Below the pieces are notes generated by a model. The model saw nothing but the letters and a program-made list of their open reading frames with translations, was not told the origin of the DNA and ran no database searches. The translations under genes were made by a program, and so were the position numbers. A stretch of 64,000 nucleotides of DNA from Panorpa germanica. Its lineage: Eukaryota > Arthropoda > Insecta > Mecoptera > Panorpidae. Below are positions 11,151 through 22,945 of this stretch, in pieces. Where the stretch lies: the NCBI GenBank assembly GCA_963678705.1, contig OY783220.1, positions 1,943,001 to 2,007,000 on the forward strand, written 5' to 3'. Numbering within the stretch: position 1 is the stretch's first letter; each line of letters starts with the position of its first letter.

Positions 11151-11885
11151 ACAAGCACATTGACTATATGCTAATAGAATCTGTTAAAGATATTTGGCTC
11201 TGTGAACGGCTTTAGAAGACCCCTGTTCTTTCCCTGTTGTACGTGGCAATATGAATGAAAAAAGTGTAAAGAATTTTTTTTAATACTTTTAACACGGCTG
11301 TGCTCGCAGTGAAGACACACTAATAATCTAGCAAAACAGATCTTTATGTAATATATCATAGACGCAAACCAAAATAGAAAATAATGATAATAACACTACT
11401 GATTTCATTAATAATACTTTAATAATACTTTATAAATAATTAAAATAATTAGAATAATTAATAATACTTTATTTGAATAGGTAAAGTTATAGATCATGTT
11501 TACGAATCTTAACTAATATTTACGTCGTTTAGTACATGTTAAAGTATATGTTAAAAATTAGTTAGGTTAGGTTTGAATCTTAACTAAATAGAATTACGGT
11601 TTCTCTTGTATTTTCACTGTAAATTTAAATATATGAATGCACGCAAAGAAGCAAACAATCTAGTTTTATCCCTAGTCAAAGATCTATATTTTCGTAATTA
11701 GGCTACTTATGTCCGCTCCAAGGTGTGGTATTTATTTTGCTCTTTATTTAAGATCGGTTAGATATTTGAAAGAAATAAAAATAAGTCAAAAACATTCGTA
11801 GGTTTCAGGTTTTCATGAAGTCTTTTGGATTGAAAAAGTTGATGTTTCACTACAAGCCTCAATAAATCGACCTTTTGAACGGTAA
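11151..11885. other. AT-rich, no gene seen
   Basis: Contains only short tandem-like AATAATACTTT runs near 11400-11475 and TTAGG twice at 11560. No coding signal. Confidence 0.5.
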
Positions 11886-11890
11886 TGCCT

Positions 11891-12425
11891 CGTACAGATT
11901 GGTGCGACATAAACATGCGACATCCAACATTTATATATTTTCATTCATATGTTGACGTTATTTAGACATGAGTGTACTAAATCTATTGTACTTTTAACGT
12001 ACAGACTAGTGCGACTTAAACATGCGACACTAATGAAACCCTTACTTATGCTACTAATATGTTTCAAAACGAAATTGGAACATTTAAAGAAAGTACGGTT
12101 TTGAATGTGCGGTTTTGATTTCGAACAAAAGGGTCGAGTACCTACTCAGTCTCCAGTATAATCTCATTGTGCGTTGACGTTTTTTTTTAGTTGTGTTTTG
12201 TCAAACTAGGTTTGACAAAGGTAATCACGAGTTAGCATACCCCTTGTTAAATAACGGAGTTTTATTACTTGTTTTTGTAAATATTTTTTTTCTAAAGCAG
12301 GTTGAAGAAATTTGTTCGAAATATGAAAGCGTCCGACGTATTAAGTTTCATGTCTCGCTAGTGTGGATGTGTTGTACAACATCTTGGATGTTTAAGTCGC
12401 ATGTATATGTCTTAAGGTTATTTAT
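11891..12425. mobile_element. Noncoding TIR-like element, family D, copy 1
   Basis: The left end CGTACAGATTGGTGCGAC is followed by ATAAACATGCGACATCCAAC. A second copy of this end lies 107 bp further on (11998). The right end, read on the minus strand, has ACATGCGACTTAAACATCCA. The internal part matches 45965-46345 in inverse orientation, including GTCTCCAGTA and CATTGTGCGTTGACG. The family resembles noncoding Harbinger-type elements only vaguely, and the class is not settled. Confidence 0.55.
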
Positions 12426-12429
12426 TTGA

Positions 12430-13415
12430 ACCTTTATAATTTTTTTTAAAATAACGTCGGCTTATTGTTAATACTAGTCCTTTATTTTTTATTATGTTTG
12501 AATGTTTATGCTGTATATACACAAAGGACTTGTAGTCCTCGCAGGATTATGTAAACATATACATAAACATAATATTTGACATTAACCAAACCCAAAAAGT
12601 ATAGCGCTTGTCTAGGAATATAAAACGCAGCAACCAAGTGTCATGCATTAACTCTTTCGGCTCTATGCCTTGTATACCTTCTTTTTTTTTAATTTAATAC
12701 TTTAATGAATATACGATTATACTACACTTGTACACAACTTGTAATTAGAAAGTAACATTGATAATTACTATTTACTTTCGATTTGAAACACATTTAATGT
12801 TAATTAATTATTTCTTGATGTGTTTTTCTTAATTAACATAGATACATACCTCTAATGACACGAGGAGCTTCATTAAACGCATAAGCCATAATATTTAGTG
12901 TTCATGAAACATCGATGTTGGCTGCGTTATACAGATTCCCAAGTCCCGTCGTATCGGTTGTGGCATCCCGGGGGATCGATATCGTCCTAGGCCACTGCCA
13001 GGGTTCGGGACCGTTTCCAAGGGCAAGGATAACGCTCATGCGCTCTAACTGAAGTCTCAAGTTCCCTTATAAATATTATATATGTACCACTATATAATGT
13101 GTATCACAACAGAGTGATGTCAACAAGAAAATATCAGTCTTAAGTCTAGGTCAACAACATTCGAAACGTTATCAGCATTCCAGAACAATATCGTTATTGT
13201 ATTGACGTCAGAGATTGTTATTAGAATGCTTGTTGCTTGTTATTATGGTACGAGTATCTTAAAGAGTAATGCATAAATGTATAAGATTGTTTTCATTTAT
13301 TTAATTAAATAATATACAGAAATATTTTTAATCACATAACTGGAATCTGGAAATAATTATTTTTTGCGAGAATAAATTTCCCGTTCTTCAGCTTTTATTT
13401 AAAAAGGCTTACCAG
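12430..13415. other. No gene; GC-rich islet 12925-13060
   Basis: The islet contains CATCCCGGGGGATCGATATC and neighbouring CG dinucleotides in an otherwise AT-rich stretch. No open frame supports a protein. Possibly a diverged repeat or a regulatory island. Confidence 0.4.
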
Positions 13416-13419
13416 TTAT

Positions 13420-13690
13420 AATGACGTGATTTCCACATAATATTAGATATTTTCCGTACATTGATATATGCTCTATAATGTGAAAATAATATCCTGTATA
13501 TATAATGTATATACATGAAATGAATAAGCATGATAGCATATACTATTAACATGTACCAATGTTTAAATATGGTCATACCTTTGCATTTGCACATACATAT
13601 GACATACAGGGTAGTTTTACATCACAAAGTATAAACATAGGATATGCAATATACATAAATGTATATACCTTGAATATAGTACGTATATGG
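13420..13690 (-). repeat. Dispersed repeat E, copy 1 (inverted)
   Basis: The reverse complement shares TATATTGCATATCCTATG, TGTATGTCATATGTATGTGC, TTCATTTCATGTATAT and GATATTATTTTCACATTA with 36385-36660 and with the interrupted copy at 29405-30320. Confidence 0.85.
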
Positions 13691-13699
13691 AAATGTTTT

Positions 13700-14070
13700 C
13701 TAAGAAATTTTGTAAACAGCTAATGAAACTAGAGACAGCAATCTAACAGAATTTGTTAAAATTGGCAAATCGAAATGGAATTGTGTTCCATTTTGGCCTG
13801 ATATAGTTTTGGTAACTCGTGGAAAATTATTAGAGCTTGGTTGGAAAGTAAAGTTGCATCTCTCATATAGTATTGACAGTGTACCATCCGATTTTCATTT
13901 ATTTCGAAGTTTGCAAAATTCTTTGAATGGTACAATTTTTACTATTGATAATTACTTGACTAAATCCTCTTTTGTTTTTCCAGTTTCAGTTATTTTTTGA
14001 TAAGTAATATTATGGATTACAACAAATGGTGATTTTCTTTTTAATAAATGGACTTATGATATCTATAAGA
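13700..14070 (+). pseudogene. Mariner transposase remnant, C-terminal end
   Basis: The frame at 13809-14000 gives LLELGWKVKLHLSYSID then VPSDFHLFRSLQNSLNG, the classic end of the mariner catalytic domain. In this family the Asp in PSDFHLF is the third residue of the DD34D triad, and here it is kept. A later frame reads NGDFLFNKW, corresponding to the usual C-terminal end. Most of the protein is missing and the frame shifts after about 13970, so it is dead. It is a different lineage from the remnants at 9.3 and 17.8 kb. Confidence 0.8.
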
Positions 14071-14074
14071 TGGA

Positions 14075-14345
14075 ACTATATATTGATAAAGTTGGGTACT
14101 TAAACCTCAAATATTCAATTATTTTTTAATTATGCCTTATATTTTAAACACAGTCACAATTAAAAAAGACATATTGTTTCTTCAATTATTAAAGGGATCC
14201 AACGTTATAGATAATAATGCATGGTACGTCACGTCCGCAGATTTGCCATCTTTTGTACAACAAAGGCGTGTGTGTGATACGTCATTTACTACGCGATTTA
14301 ATATGACACCGAGCTCAACATCATCGGTTTGTAAACCTTCTTAAT
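14075..14345 (+). repeat. Dispersed repeat C, copy 2
   Basis: Starts ACTATATATTGATAAAGTTG and continues with CAATTAAAAAAGACATATTG and ATTATTAAAGGGATCCAACG. A fresh start of the same repeat follows at 14360 (ACTATATATTGATAAAGTTG), so two copies lie head to tail. Confidence 0.75.
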
Positions 14346-14349
14346 TTCT

Positions 14350-15465
14350 ATAAAACTGAACTATATATTGATAAAGTTGGCTACCAGAACCTCAATTGTT
14401 AAACAAGCGGCAAAACTCATACTAAAATTTGATATAGCTATAACTCCGTAAACATTTGGATATTTATAAAAATAAAAACGCCATATTATTAAAAACAGTT
14501 ACTAATTATCAAATGGTTAAACCAGTTAGAACAAATACAGTAAAACAAAATATGCAATAACTCAAACCTAATTTATTTCTTAAAATATTAATTTCCGGAC
14601 TGATTAAAAAATAATTTGGTTGTACTTCACTACTCTCGTTATATGCATCTTCTATCTCTTTCACTTCCATCTGTCTCTCCATCCTCTTCTATCATTATTT
14701 GTATTTGGGTATCTATCCCTATTCTACCACAATGTATTATATGTTTCATCCATGGTGCGTCTCTAACATTGTATGTTGGATGTATGCGATGCGATGCGCT
14801 ACTGCGCATGTGTGCTGCGTTTATACACAACTCGACCTTTGTTGTGTGTGTTCGTGTTGAGTCGTAGAGAGTGGTGACGTAGAGGGGATAAAATGAACGT
14901 TCACTTGGTGGGGGTGCGCTGCAATGTCAAGATCCACGGCTCCCCACCTGCTGCCCGCACCCCGCATCCCGCATACGATGGTGCATTAAAACCATTCACG
15001 GTTTTGTTGCGAAGCGAGCGCATCTAGGTTCTAGGTTATAATTATTTAACCCAGAACTTGCATTTTATGAGCACACCATTTAAATTGTTTTTATTATTAT
15101 TCTAATGTTTTTTTGTATGTTTAACATTAAGGTATAATAATCCTAGATCAACGCTGACCATGACCTATGACTAGTTGCAATTATGACTTTTATCAACTAA
15201 TTGGAGTTTCTTATGACCAGTGGCGGCTGCTGGCTACGAGAATTTACCAGCTTATAAAGACTTATAAAACGACATTTTCTTATTAATAATTTTATTTTTT
15301 ATATAGTAAATCAATCCACCGGCTCAAATCGGTGCACGGTCAACGCCAGATTCTTTATATAGTTTGCACTGAATATCTTCAGTCTCACGCGATGTCTAGG
15401 CGATTTATCGCATATTCCATAGTAGTTATATTGAGCAGCTACGTGCATTGTGGAGAGCGCACAGT
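14350..15465. other. Second partial repeat C, then mostly single-copy DNA
   Basis: 14350-14415 repeats the head of family C. 14860-15015 is a GC-richer block (TGCTGCCCGCACCCCGCATC) without a supported frame. CAGTGGCGGCTGCTGGC at 15218 looks like a lone hAT-type end. No gene found. Confidence 0.4.
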
Positions 15466-15470
15466 GATAG

Positions 15471-16073
15471 GGCTTCACACGAGCACGAGAATTACTCGTC
15501 TCGACTCGGTTCTCGTCTCGCTAAATCGAGACGACACAAAACGAGTCATTTCTGAAAACTATTAAGACGGTAACGAGACCACATACGAGACCCGAGAATC
15601 TCGTTGAAGTTATTTAAAAAAAAAGTTGCTAGAAAAATAAACTAACAAGCAACATAAACGTTCAACGTTTTTTTTATTACAAAAAAAAAACATTTACGAA
15701 ATATAAAATCTGGTAAACAAACATCTGTTAAATATTTTATTTTATAATTTTGTCTTTTACAATATTTTGTAACCGAACGGAAACGAATGTTTTAGGGAAA
15801 ATAAATGTGAATACAAATTATTTACAATGCGATTGTTTGAAGACATTTGTCGCAAAAATTTCGTTGAGCTTAGCTGTTAGTAGTTTAATAGTGAGAAAAA
15901 AGTGATATGCTTAGTGTGTGAAATATTTAGAATAAAAAAATAACTAGCCGAAATAATATAATGAATTACTTTGTTTTGGACTATGATGTGACGAGACGAA
16001 ACGATACCTATTTTTTTCTAAACTAACGAGAACGAGGCGACATGTTTGAAATTCTCTCGTCTCGTGTGAAGCC
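15471..16073. mobile_element. TIR element with GGCTTCACACGAG ends
   Basis: GGCTTCACACGAG begins at 15471, and its exact reverse complement ends at 16073. Both ends are rich in CTCGTCTCG blocks, giving further inverted pairing (for example 15499-15507). The interior is AT-rich and noncoding, total about 600 bp. TA lies on both sides if one extra base is included in each end. Superfamily unknown. Confidence 0.7.
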
Positions 16074-16795
16074 GTATACGGGGAATATTTTTTCAAGTAT
16101 CAATTCGGCATAGACATTAAGTTGATTCTTTGCAACTTCCTAAGTATAAAATCAGTATGTAATTAAGGTATTGTATGATATTTTGTTTTATGATATTATT
16201 ATATGATATTCTCTTTTCTTTATCAAATTATAAATATTTGGTAGTGCAGTGCACGAGTGCACTTAAGGTACAGTCACCCCTGCTTATGACCAAATCAAAA
16301 TCATTGAATCGGAATCGTAAAATAATCGGCGACCATTTGTCAGGGACTGGTTTTTAACAAATTAAATTACCCTTTATCTTTACGGGCATTTCTAAAGTAT
16401 TCCCCATATTCAATTGTAGTTATTCAAGCCGTTCACCTAGACCTATTTAAACTTCAAATGTTTTATTTACAAAGGCAAGTTTAAAACCAATTTATATTTT
16501 AATTTTCATTTCCTGTGCATTTGTGGACTGTTCTAATACAAGGTTTAAGCATCCTATTTATTAATTGGTTAAAATTAATGTACAATCAGCAGACAACTTA
16601 AAGTAACGTTTATACTGATCTAACATTGGAACGCTACTTTAAAGTAAATGCTTTTATTTGATGGAGTATTGAACATGATAAAATCAGCTTGTCTGAGATT
16701 TTTTTTAAAAATATTTGTGGTTTGCGATTTTACCAAAAAATCTTCGGTGAAACCTAAAAAAATAAATTAATATCAGGATTAATTAGGAATTACTA
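16074..16795. other. AT-rich, no gene seen
   Basis: No family, motif or partner repeat recognised. Confidence 0.5.
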
Positions 16796-16799
16796 ATTA

Positions 16800-17115
16800 C
16801 AAATCATAAGCTGAACATAATAATGGTACAATAGTATTTATTAAAACATATAAGAACTGTATACAGGGCAAGATGTAGCTCAATCGCAACGATTATACAA
16901 CGAATGTCGTCTGCAGTGCCTTTCCCCCTTTCCCTGAACCCTTTCCAAGGTTCTCTGGAAGTGGTCTACGCCAGGCAGAGCAGACCAATCAATGTGCATT
17001 CCAGAGTCGTTTATGTTAAGATAAGACTGAAGCACGGCCAGAGTAATATCCATAGGCACGTGTCTATGTCCGGCCCTGCCCTGTTTTAATACAATATAGA
17101 ATCCTGATTCCCATA
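16800..17115 (+). repeat. Dispersed repeat F, copy 1
   Basis: Shares CAGAACATAATA-type start, GGTACAATA, ATATAAGAACTGTATACA, GTTTATGTTAAGA and AGACTGAAGC in order with the minus strand of 62085-62340. It is GC-richer at 16910-17080. A 79-codon minus frame (16880-17119) crosses it but is not kept in the other copy, so it is unlikely to be a host gene. It may be a non-LTR fragment. Confidence 0.65.
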
Positions 17116-17629
17116 ACACAAATACTTATATACTTGTGGTTAACAAGGCTGTCAAATGAATACATCATAATTCTGAGATAAAGGCACCATTTTGCGAAAT
17201 TCTACGCACAAGAGCGACTTCTAAATTATATCTGCAATCTAATAAGGTAATGCTTTCATAAAATGATAAATCTTTGCTTTTACTTTAGTTTTGTTTCGTT
17301 AAGGTGCTCGTATAGAAAGCCTTAAAATTAAATTTCCGTTTCGGACACAATTGTCATCCTTAATGTAACTTGTCTCATTATTGCATTGTACGTTAATTGC
17401 TTAATTACATTAATTATTACTTTTAAGATAATGAACTTGATAAAACAGATTCTCTAACTTGATTAAAATAAGTTTTAATTAATATATTTTAACGTACGGA
17501 AATGCGCGGGCTACAATTCTTAAGAGACATTTTTTCAGTAATTTATTCGATTAGCCCCACCTAAGCTTCTGCTTATATGTGCTGCTTTTGTCAACTTCTT
17601 TCAAGTTCAAAGATTTTTCTTAATCAAAT

Positions 17630-17785
17630 TTATAAATAACACAGACGACGATTAACTGGAAAGAAATGAATTAGATTTTTGAGAACACGTGCGTATTCGA
17701 ATGCAACGTTTAAGCCAATCAACCGACTAATTTTCGAGTTTTGCGAGCACAACATACGCACGCTGAATTTTTATATATAAAGAAG
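17630..17785 (+). repeat. Dispersed repeat G, copy 1
   Basis: ATTAACTGGAAAGAAATGAA, then a TTTTGCGAGCACAACATACG block and a TATATA tail. The same series is at 24780-24895. Confidence 0.6.
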
Positions 17786-17802
17786 AAATGTTTCCTTAGG
17801 TT

Positions 17803-18030
17803 TTATTTTCCTATTAATTTAATTGCGATCACAGAACATCCGCTCGAAAAGTAGGCCTCAACGGCAAACGCACGCTCCTTACTGTTCCAACGCATGATGG
17901 CGACTGAACTGTGTCGGGACAAAACTTTATTGTCCCGCCTCTCGAACGAGACCACAAGCGCTTCCCTACAACATCAACCAACTGAATGGCGCGCTTTTTA
18001 AAAAAGGAAGTTATGCTGCCGCACCCTGTA
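17803..18030 (-). pseudogene. Mariner-like transposase start and terminal repeat
   Basis: On the minus strand, the terminus TACAGGGTGCGGCAGCATAA (from 18030) is followed by an ATG at 17895-17893. This starts MRWNSKERAFAVEAYFSSGC and then SVIAI, before running into unrelated AT-rich sequence with a stop at 17805-17803. The peptide is the conserved start of the helix-turn-helix domain in the transposase family whose C-terminal half survives at 9341-9714. The terminus is the same sequence in opposite orientation relative to the gene, which confirms it as a terminal inverted repeat. The element is cut after 25 codons. Confidence 0.75.
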
Positions 18031-19325
18031 TTAGATATGATACAAAATAGACATGGTTGGAGTAATTTTACACATCACACCTACAAAAATATAATGAATG
18101 TAAACCTTATTTTAAATAAAACATAAAGCTATTTTCAATATACTTATAGTATAGTCGTACTATTATTAGTCATCATAAAAACTAACACTGTTACTTTCTA
18201 TAGAAGATATTTCTTCTACTTTTCCGAAGCAAAGTCCACATTCCGACTACGACAATCTAATTTCTAGTCTACGAGTATATATCTAAAACACAACACTGAA
18301 ACGCAACACATAGATATACTAAGGTACAGTTCGAGTGCATGTCGTCTATTTGGGTCTAGTTTACAGTGTGAGGTATAAAAAGAATTTTTATTTGTATACT
18401 ACAAACCATACGCCACAGGAAAAATAAAAACGATAAGTTATTTTTAGATTAGTAAAACTTGACACTGAATGACTTTAATTTATCTTTTAGAAAATAAAAA
18501 GAATAACATTAAACTTAACTGCTGTTATTCCGTATCTGTTACATTGATATTTGCATTCAAACCCTGTGGGCATTTACTTATTACCATATTTTGTACAAAA
18601 AGTTATAAAAGGGCGTCTTTATAAAGAAGCTAATTAATGTAAATACCTTTTAAATGAAGTTATCATACAATCATGTCAAAACATGTTTGGTTATATGGGC
18701 AAGTTTTACGAGGTTATATTTTACTTCTACGTAAATCTTTGTAGTACTCGTGCTACGTTACAGGTGCTGCCATCTTTCAATCAAATACAATACTGTTTTT
18801 TTTTATGTAAATACATACAAAAATTATGATTTTAAAAAATGAATAAAAAATATTATTTTATTCTTCCAGGATTAATTACTATACTAAATAGTTTATCCCG
18901 CGATTAATAAAAGATATTAATTGTATAATTGTTTCCTAGAGTATTATACCATTGTGGAATCTTGGATAGTTGCGGCTATTTTTAAAAAAAACTTGCCATA
19001 GTAGTGTTCATACTCTCTTTTTTACACCACGATGAGTGAAAATGGACTGAAAGGAAAAATCTTTCAAAATTTTAAGGAAAAAAATGATTTAGATTGATTT
19101 TTGTGTAAAAACAAGCATTCTGGGATTTTTAATTGTTGTGGTGAATAGCAGTGCTACTTAGGTTGTCGATACAAAAAAAGAAATCAGAAATATTTTAAAA
19201 ATTGTGGTCATGGTATTTAAAAATCTTTTTTTTTGTAAATTCTAAATAAAAATGAGATACATTTTTTCTCTCGACTAGTCATGAGCAGGTCCACCCTCTG
19301 GTGCCCGCTTATCGTTGAATTTTAG
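18031..19325. other. AT-rich, no gene seen
   Basis: No coding region. GTGCTGCCATCTTTCAATCA near 18772 has a transposon-like look but no partner here. Confidence 0.45.
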
Positions 19326-19329
19326 GGCA

Positions 19330-19570
19330 CGTTGTATATTGATAAAGTCGGCTATGAGGATTTCAAATTTCAAGTTCAAAATTTTAAGAGATATTAACAA
19401 TTATAATAGTAATGGTTTCCTTCCTTAATTAAAGGATTCTAAAATTGTGAATGGCTTGTGCGACACATACAGTTCGATATTATGAAAGTTGTAAACAAAG
19501 ATAAATAAAATCATAGTTGGGTTAAAAAAGTTATGAAATTCGTGTGACGTAATTTGTGGATAACCCTTTA
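19330..19570 (+). repeat. Dispersed repeat C, copy 3 (diverged)
   Basis: GTATATTGATAAAGTCGGCT, then AAGAGATATTAACAATTA and TTAATTAAAGGATTCTAAAA follow the order of copies 1 and 2. Confidence 0.6.
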
Positions 19571-19985
19571 TGTCAAATGGTAAAATTTAAAATTATTTAC
19601 ATTTTTATTAATTAATTTTCTTTTATTTATTAATTATGCAATAAACCCTAAAAATGTAGTGAAACAAAATACTCTCCATTGCGTAATCTCTCTGTCTTAG
19701 GTAAACTTAATATTTTTAAAAGTTTGAATTAAGTAATTCAAATTATTTGTCGCATTTTACGTAAATTTTTACCATTATATTATGTAACATTTATATTGTA
19801 CAATATTAATGTTAATTCAAACGTAATGCGTAAATTACCTTCAGAAGAAACGTTATTTACATTAACAACTTTAAATTTTTTATTTATCTTAACCTTGTTC
19901 ACGTATAAATAAATAAAAATATAATTTATATATATTTTTTTCATTTAAATATGCATATATTTATAGTGTAACATACTTATTAAAA
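19571..19985. other. AT-rich, nothing recognised
   Basis: Very AT-rich sequence upstream of the putative promoter region. Confidence 0.5.
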
Positions 19986-19999
19986 ACTTGCGAAAATTA

Positions 20000-20275
20000 A
20001 GTCAAATAGTGTATGCGCATGCTCGGCTATCATCCCACACATTGCATCGGCTCTACACGACACACACACCCATACACGCACGCAACACCACCACATGGTT
20101 AGAACGCAGTACACCGTCAGCGTCACACCGCTACGCCAAGCGAGGGCCACACTCAACACTCAACACAGAACACAGAACACAGATGCACCAGTTTCACTTT
20201 CATGCTAGAGCCAAGCAACAGTAAGCAGTAAGAGAAAGTTCGCGGCCGCGGATAGTCGCGGGGTATTAGATGTTC
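20000..20275 (+). promoter_or_regulatory. Putative promoter/5' UTR region of the downstream gene
   Basis: A block clearly richer in C and G than its flanks holds CA-rich runs (CGACACACACACCCATACAC), several CACCG/GTCGC words and GCGGCCGCGG at 20241-20250. It lies 0.6-0.85 kb before the first coding exon. The position and composition suggest a promoter or first untranslated exon. No TATA box or defined start site can be assigned. The 78-codon frame at 19988-20224 is probably not translated. Confidence 0.35.
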
Positions 20276-20872
20276 TATGCCACACACAATATACATTAGC
20301 CAAATAAACATAAACGACCCAGTGCAATTAAACGTTGCAATTTACTCGTATTTGATAAAAATATACAATTCCCGACTGAGTTAGAATTAGTGTAAAAGAC
20401 TATATTTAAAAATCAAATAAAATATAAATAAATAAATGAGACTTTTCTTAAAATGTTTTAAAAACGTGAATGTTATTTTAGGATGTTGACATTTTTTAAT
20501 AGTTCATGATCAAGGTCAACTTTTTATATAAATATTTAACTTTAAGTTAAAGTGATATTATCTCTCATGAGTGAAACTGTGCATTTTTATTATAAAGTAA
20601 AAGTTATAAAAGTGAAATTTTGCAGTTAAAAAAAAAAGATTTTTATTTTATATAAAAAATATTGTGGTTTGTAAAAGTTGTAATTGATATTGAATTGAAG
20701 TTTTAGAAAATAATATGCATAAACAAACATTTGTTTAGAAGTGCAGACAAATTGTAGCAAGTGACGTTTTAGGAGTTTAAGGATTAATTCACATGTGTTA
20801 TGGTATAATGTGACGTTTTGAATTAAGTTAAAGGATATTTTAGTAAATTAGTGCAGAAATATACGTATAAAT
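20276..20872 (+). other. Probable 5' untranslated region or intron upstream of the exon
   Basis: AT-rich, with multiple stops in all frames. An in-frame TAG lies 24 nt before the ATG, which fixes 20873 as the earliest start in its frame. Confidence 0.4.
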
Positions 20873-21443
20873 ATGGAGGCTAAAATAATTGAAGTGGATG
20901 CCCCAAATATTCACCAATTGCCACCGGAATCAAGAATCAAAAGTACAGAAAGAGTAATAATATCTCCCGGACGTTCAATACCGGAAAACCGGGTAATAAT
21001 AACTGAAGTTCCCAAATATCGTGAAGTTTACATAAAATCAGAAAATAACGAGAGACAATCCTCTGATTCAAGAACTAAAGCAAATGATAAATATGTGAGA
21101 GTTTTAGATTCGCGGGTAAATTTAAAATCGGAACATTCAGAAAGATTAGAAAATTATCATAAAGACATTCGGTCATTACCGAAAATTCAAATTTCGGAAC
21201 CGCGCGAATTCGTGGAACCTCGTGGGATAATTAAACGTGTGGAACCGGAGGAAATGATGCATCAGGAGAGAGTTATTGTGGCAGACAGTAGGTCAGACAG
21301 AGGATTTATGAGTGCCCCCGTGGTCTCCAGTACGTCGATTCATATGAGACCACCGCCACCTCCGCCTCCTCCGAAGCCACCGAGAATGTCTCAAGAAAGT
21401 TCAAGGCCTTTGGAAGAACCGTCGAGTTCAATTCCTGACTTAG
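20873..21443 (+). CDS. First coding exon of an unidentified host gene (190 residues)
   Basis: The ATG at 20873 has A at -3 and G at +4, and the frame stays open for 190 codons plus one base. It ends at CTTAG before GTAAGT, a consensus splice donor. The apparent GKFLL ending is read-through into the intron. The peptide is charged and probably disordered. It carries polyproline at about residues 160-170 (PPPPPPPPKPP, a likely SH3/WW/EVH1 ligand) and two psi-K-x-E SUMO-type sites, IKSE at 54-57 and LKSE at 84-87. RVII occurs at 27 and 40, and RVIV at 133. There is no signal peptide and no folded domain. Such N-termini are common in regulators and adaptors, but I do not recognise the gene. Codon usage is not transposon-like. 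The exon ends in phase 1, so the next exon must supply two bases. Confidence 0.8.
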
Positions 21444-21449
21444 GTAAGT
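21444..21449 (+). other. Splice donor GTAAGT
   Basis: A perfect donor hexamer directly follows the coding exon. No acceptor with a compatible phase and convincing coding sequence was found up to 64000, so the intron may exceed 42 kb. Confidence 0.75.
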
Positions 21450-22640
21450 TTCTACTTTAATATTTATGTTTATTACAAATTAATTCATAAGAAACAAAAA
21501 AAAAGTCACATATCGCATTAACTCGAAAGATGTTTTCGAAAAAAACCTTTTTTTTCATTAAATCCCAATAATAGTAAACTATTAATATTGTACATAGATC
21601 TTCTTTCTAAGTTAGTTTTATTACGTCGATTTGTTCCTATATAGATAGAATCACCATTTTTTTTGCATTTTTTCTGTTTAACCACTTTCACATCAAATTA
21701 ATCTGTCTGTAACTGTCTTGGAACTGGTAAAAACACGTAGTACGTCGTTCTGGCTTGCATAAGGTAGCTCTCAAATTGAAACTGACTACTTGTGACCGTT
21801 ATTTTCACCAAAAGGCTGTATTTGAGTTGTTTCACATTAGCATACTTTATCATCCAATGAAGTTTCTACTTTAATGTTTATCCATGCACCAATGTACCAC
21901 TAGTAAACTCAAAGAAGACAGCACTTGTTCTGTACGAAGGTATATGCTTCCCATGAAGATATTTTAGGTGGTACTTTGATATACATATGTAAGAACTATA
22001 TAATGAATACTCTTGTAGAAGACAAGTGAATTTTTAACATAAGAAAAAATCGAATGTAACCTTTCTTTCAGATGATGTAGCAATCTACTAGGGCTTGCAT
22101 AATGAACTCGATCATCCGTAATTTGAGTTGCTCAGAAGCCAATGCGATTCAGTTATTTTTTTCATATCCTCTATTTTTTGTAAATTTTAAAGACATAAAT
22201 AATATTCTTTTTAGTTATTAAAGGATTTGCTCTTTCTTTTTATAGCTCCTGAATATGATTATGTTCTTCAATATAACCCTATAAAAAAACACCAATTTTA
22301 AGACTCATATTGATGTTTGAGCGACTCATCCCTTTTTAATTTTTTATTGAAATATAGATTAATATACGTATATTGGTATTTTTTATTTTTTAAATTTTCA
22401 AAATATGACAGAGATATTTAAAATTTGAATTTCTATTTTGATGATTCTGTGTATTATGTCACAAAAGAAATAAGTAATGAAGATTATTTTTCTTTGTTCA
22501 CAACAATTATAATATAAAACTTTATGGGTTCCACGACCCAGCTGTAAGTAATAACTGTGGTTGTAGCAACTAGCCCTGAAAATGGATGGCGTTGAAGCGT
22601 TAGCACTATACTCAGCCGTTGGGGCAAGTGAAATATTTAT
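21450..22640. other. Intron, AT-rich, nothing recognised
   Basis: GAAGTTTCTACTTTAATGTT at 21858 echoes the sequence across the donor (AAGTTTCTACTTTAATATTT at 21446). Otherwise no structure was seen. Confidence 0.5.
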
Positions 22641-22644
22641 AACT

Positions 22645-22945
22645 TGCGTTTTAATTATTATAAAGCCTCCATGAGTAGGAGGGTAGCGGTGGTGTGCGCA
22701 GAAGGGTCTGATCGTGAGACTACCAGGAGCCGCCATCGGTGCAGATCTTGGTGGTAATAGCAAATTGCATGAGCTACATCTATTGACGTTGATATGCATC
22801 TCAACTCTGTTGTATACAGAACATGACAAATTATAGACGAGAAGAGGTTAAAAATTGGATGTGACATCACACGTAAACTTATTTTTTATAACTTTGGACC
22901 TGTTTAATGATTTAAGGTTCTAATAGCCAACATAATAGCTAATAC
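22645..22945 (-). repeat. Probable dispersed repeat C, copy 4 (diverged)
   Basis: The minus strand of 22840-22945 shows GTTGGCTATTAGAACCTTAA and GTGTGATGTCACATCC, landmarks of family C. The GC-richer part 22660-22760 is unexplained. Frames at 22398-22870 are chance. Confidence 0.45.

Noticed and set aside
11555-11575. TTAGG telomeric repeat
   Set aside because: Only two units, far below what would indicate an interstitial telomere array.
12925-13060. CG-rich block as a pol III gene (GGGTTCGGGACC as B-box)
   Set aside because: One mismatch to the B-box and no A-box at a suitable distance.
16880-17119. 79-codon minus ORF as a host exon
   Set aside because: It lies in dispersed repeat F, and the second copy at 62 kb does not keep the frame.
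22398-22870. Overlapping 143- and 70-codon minus ORFs
   Set aside because: They overlap in different frames, include a diverged repeat, and show no motif.
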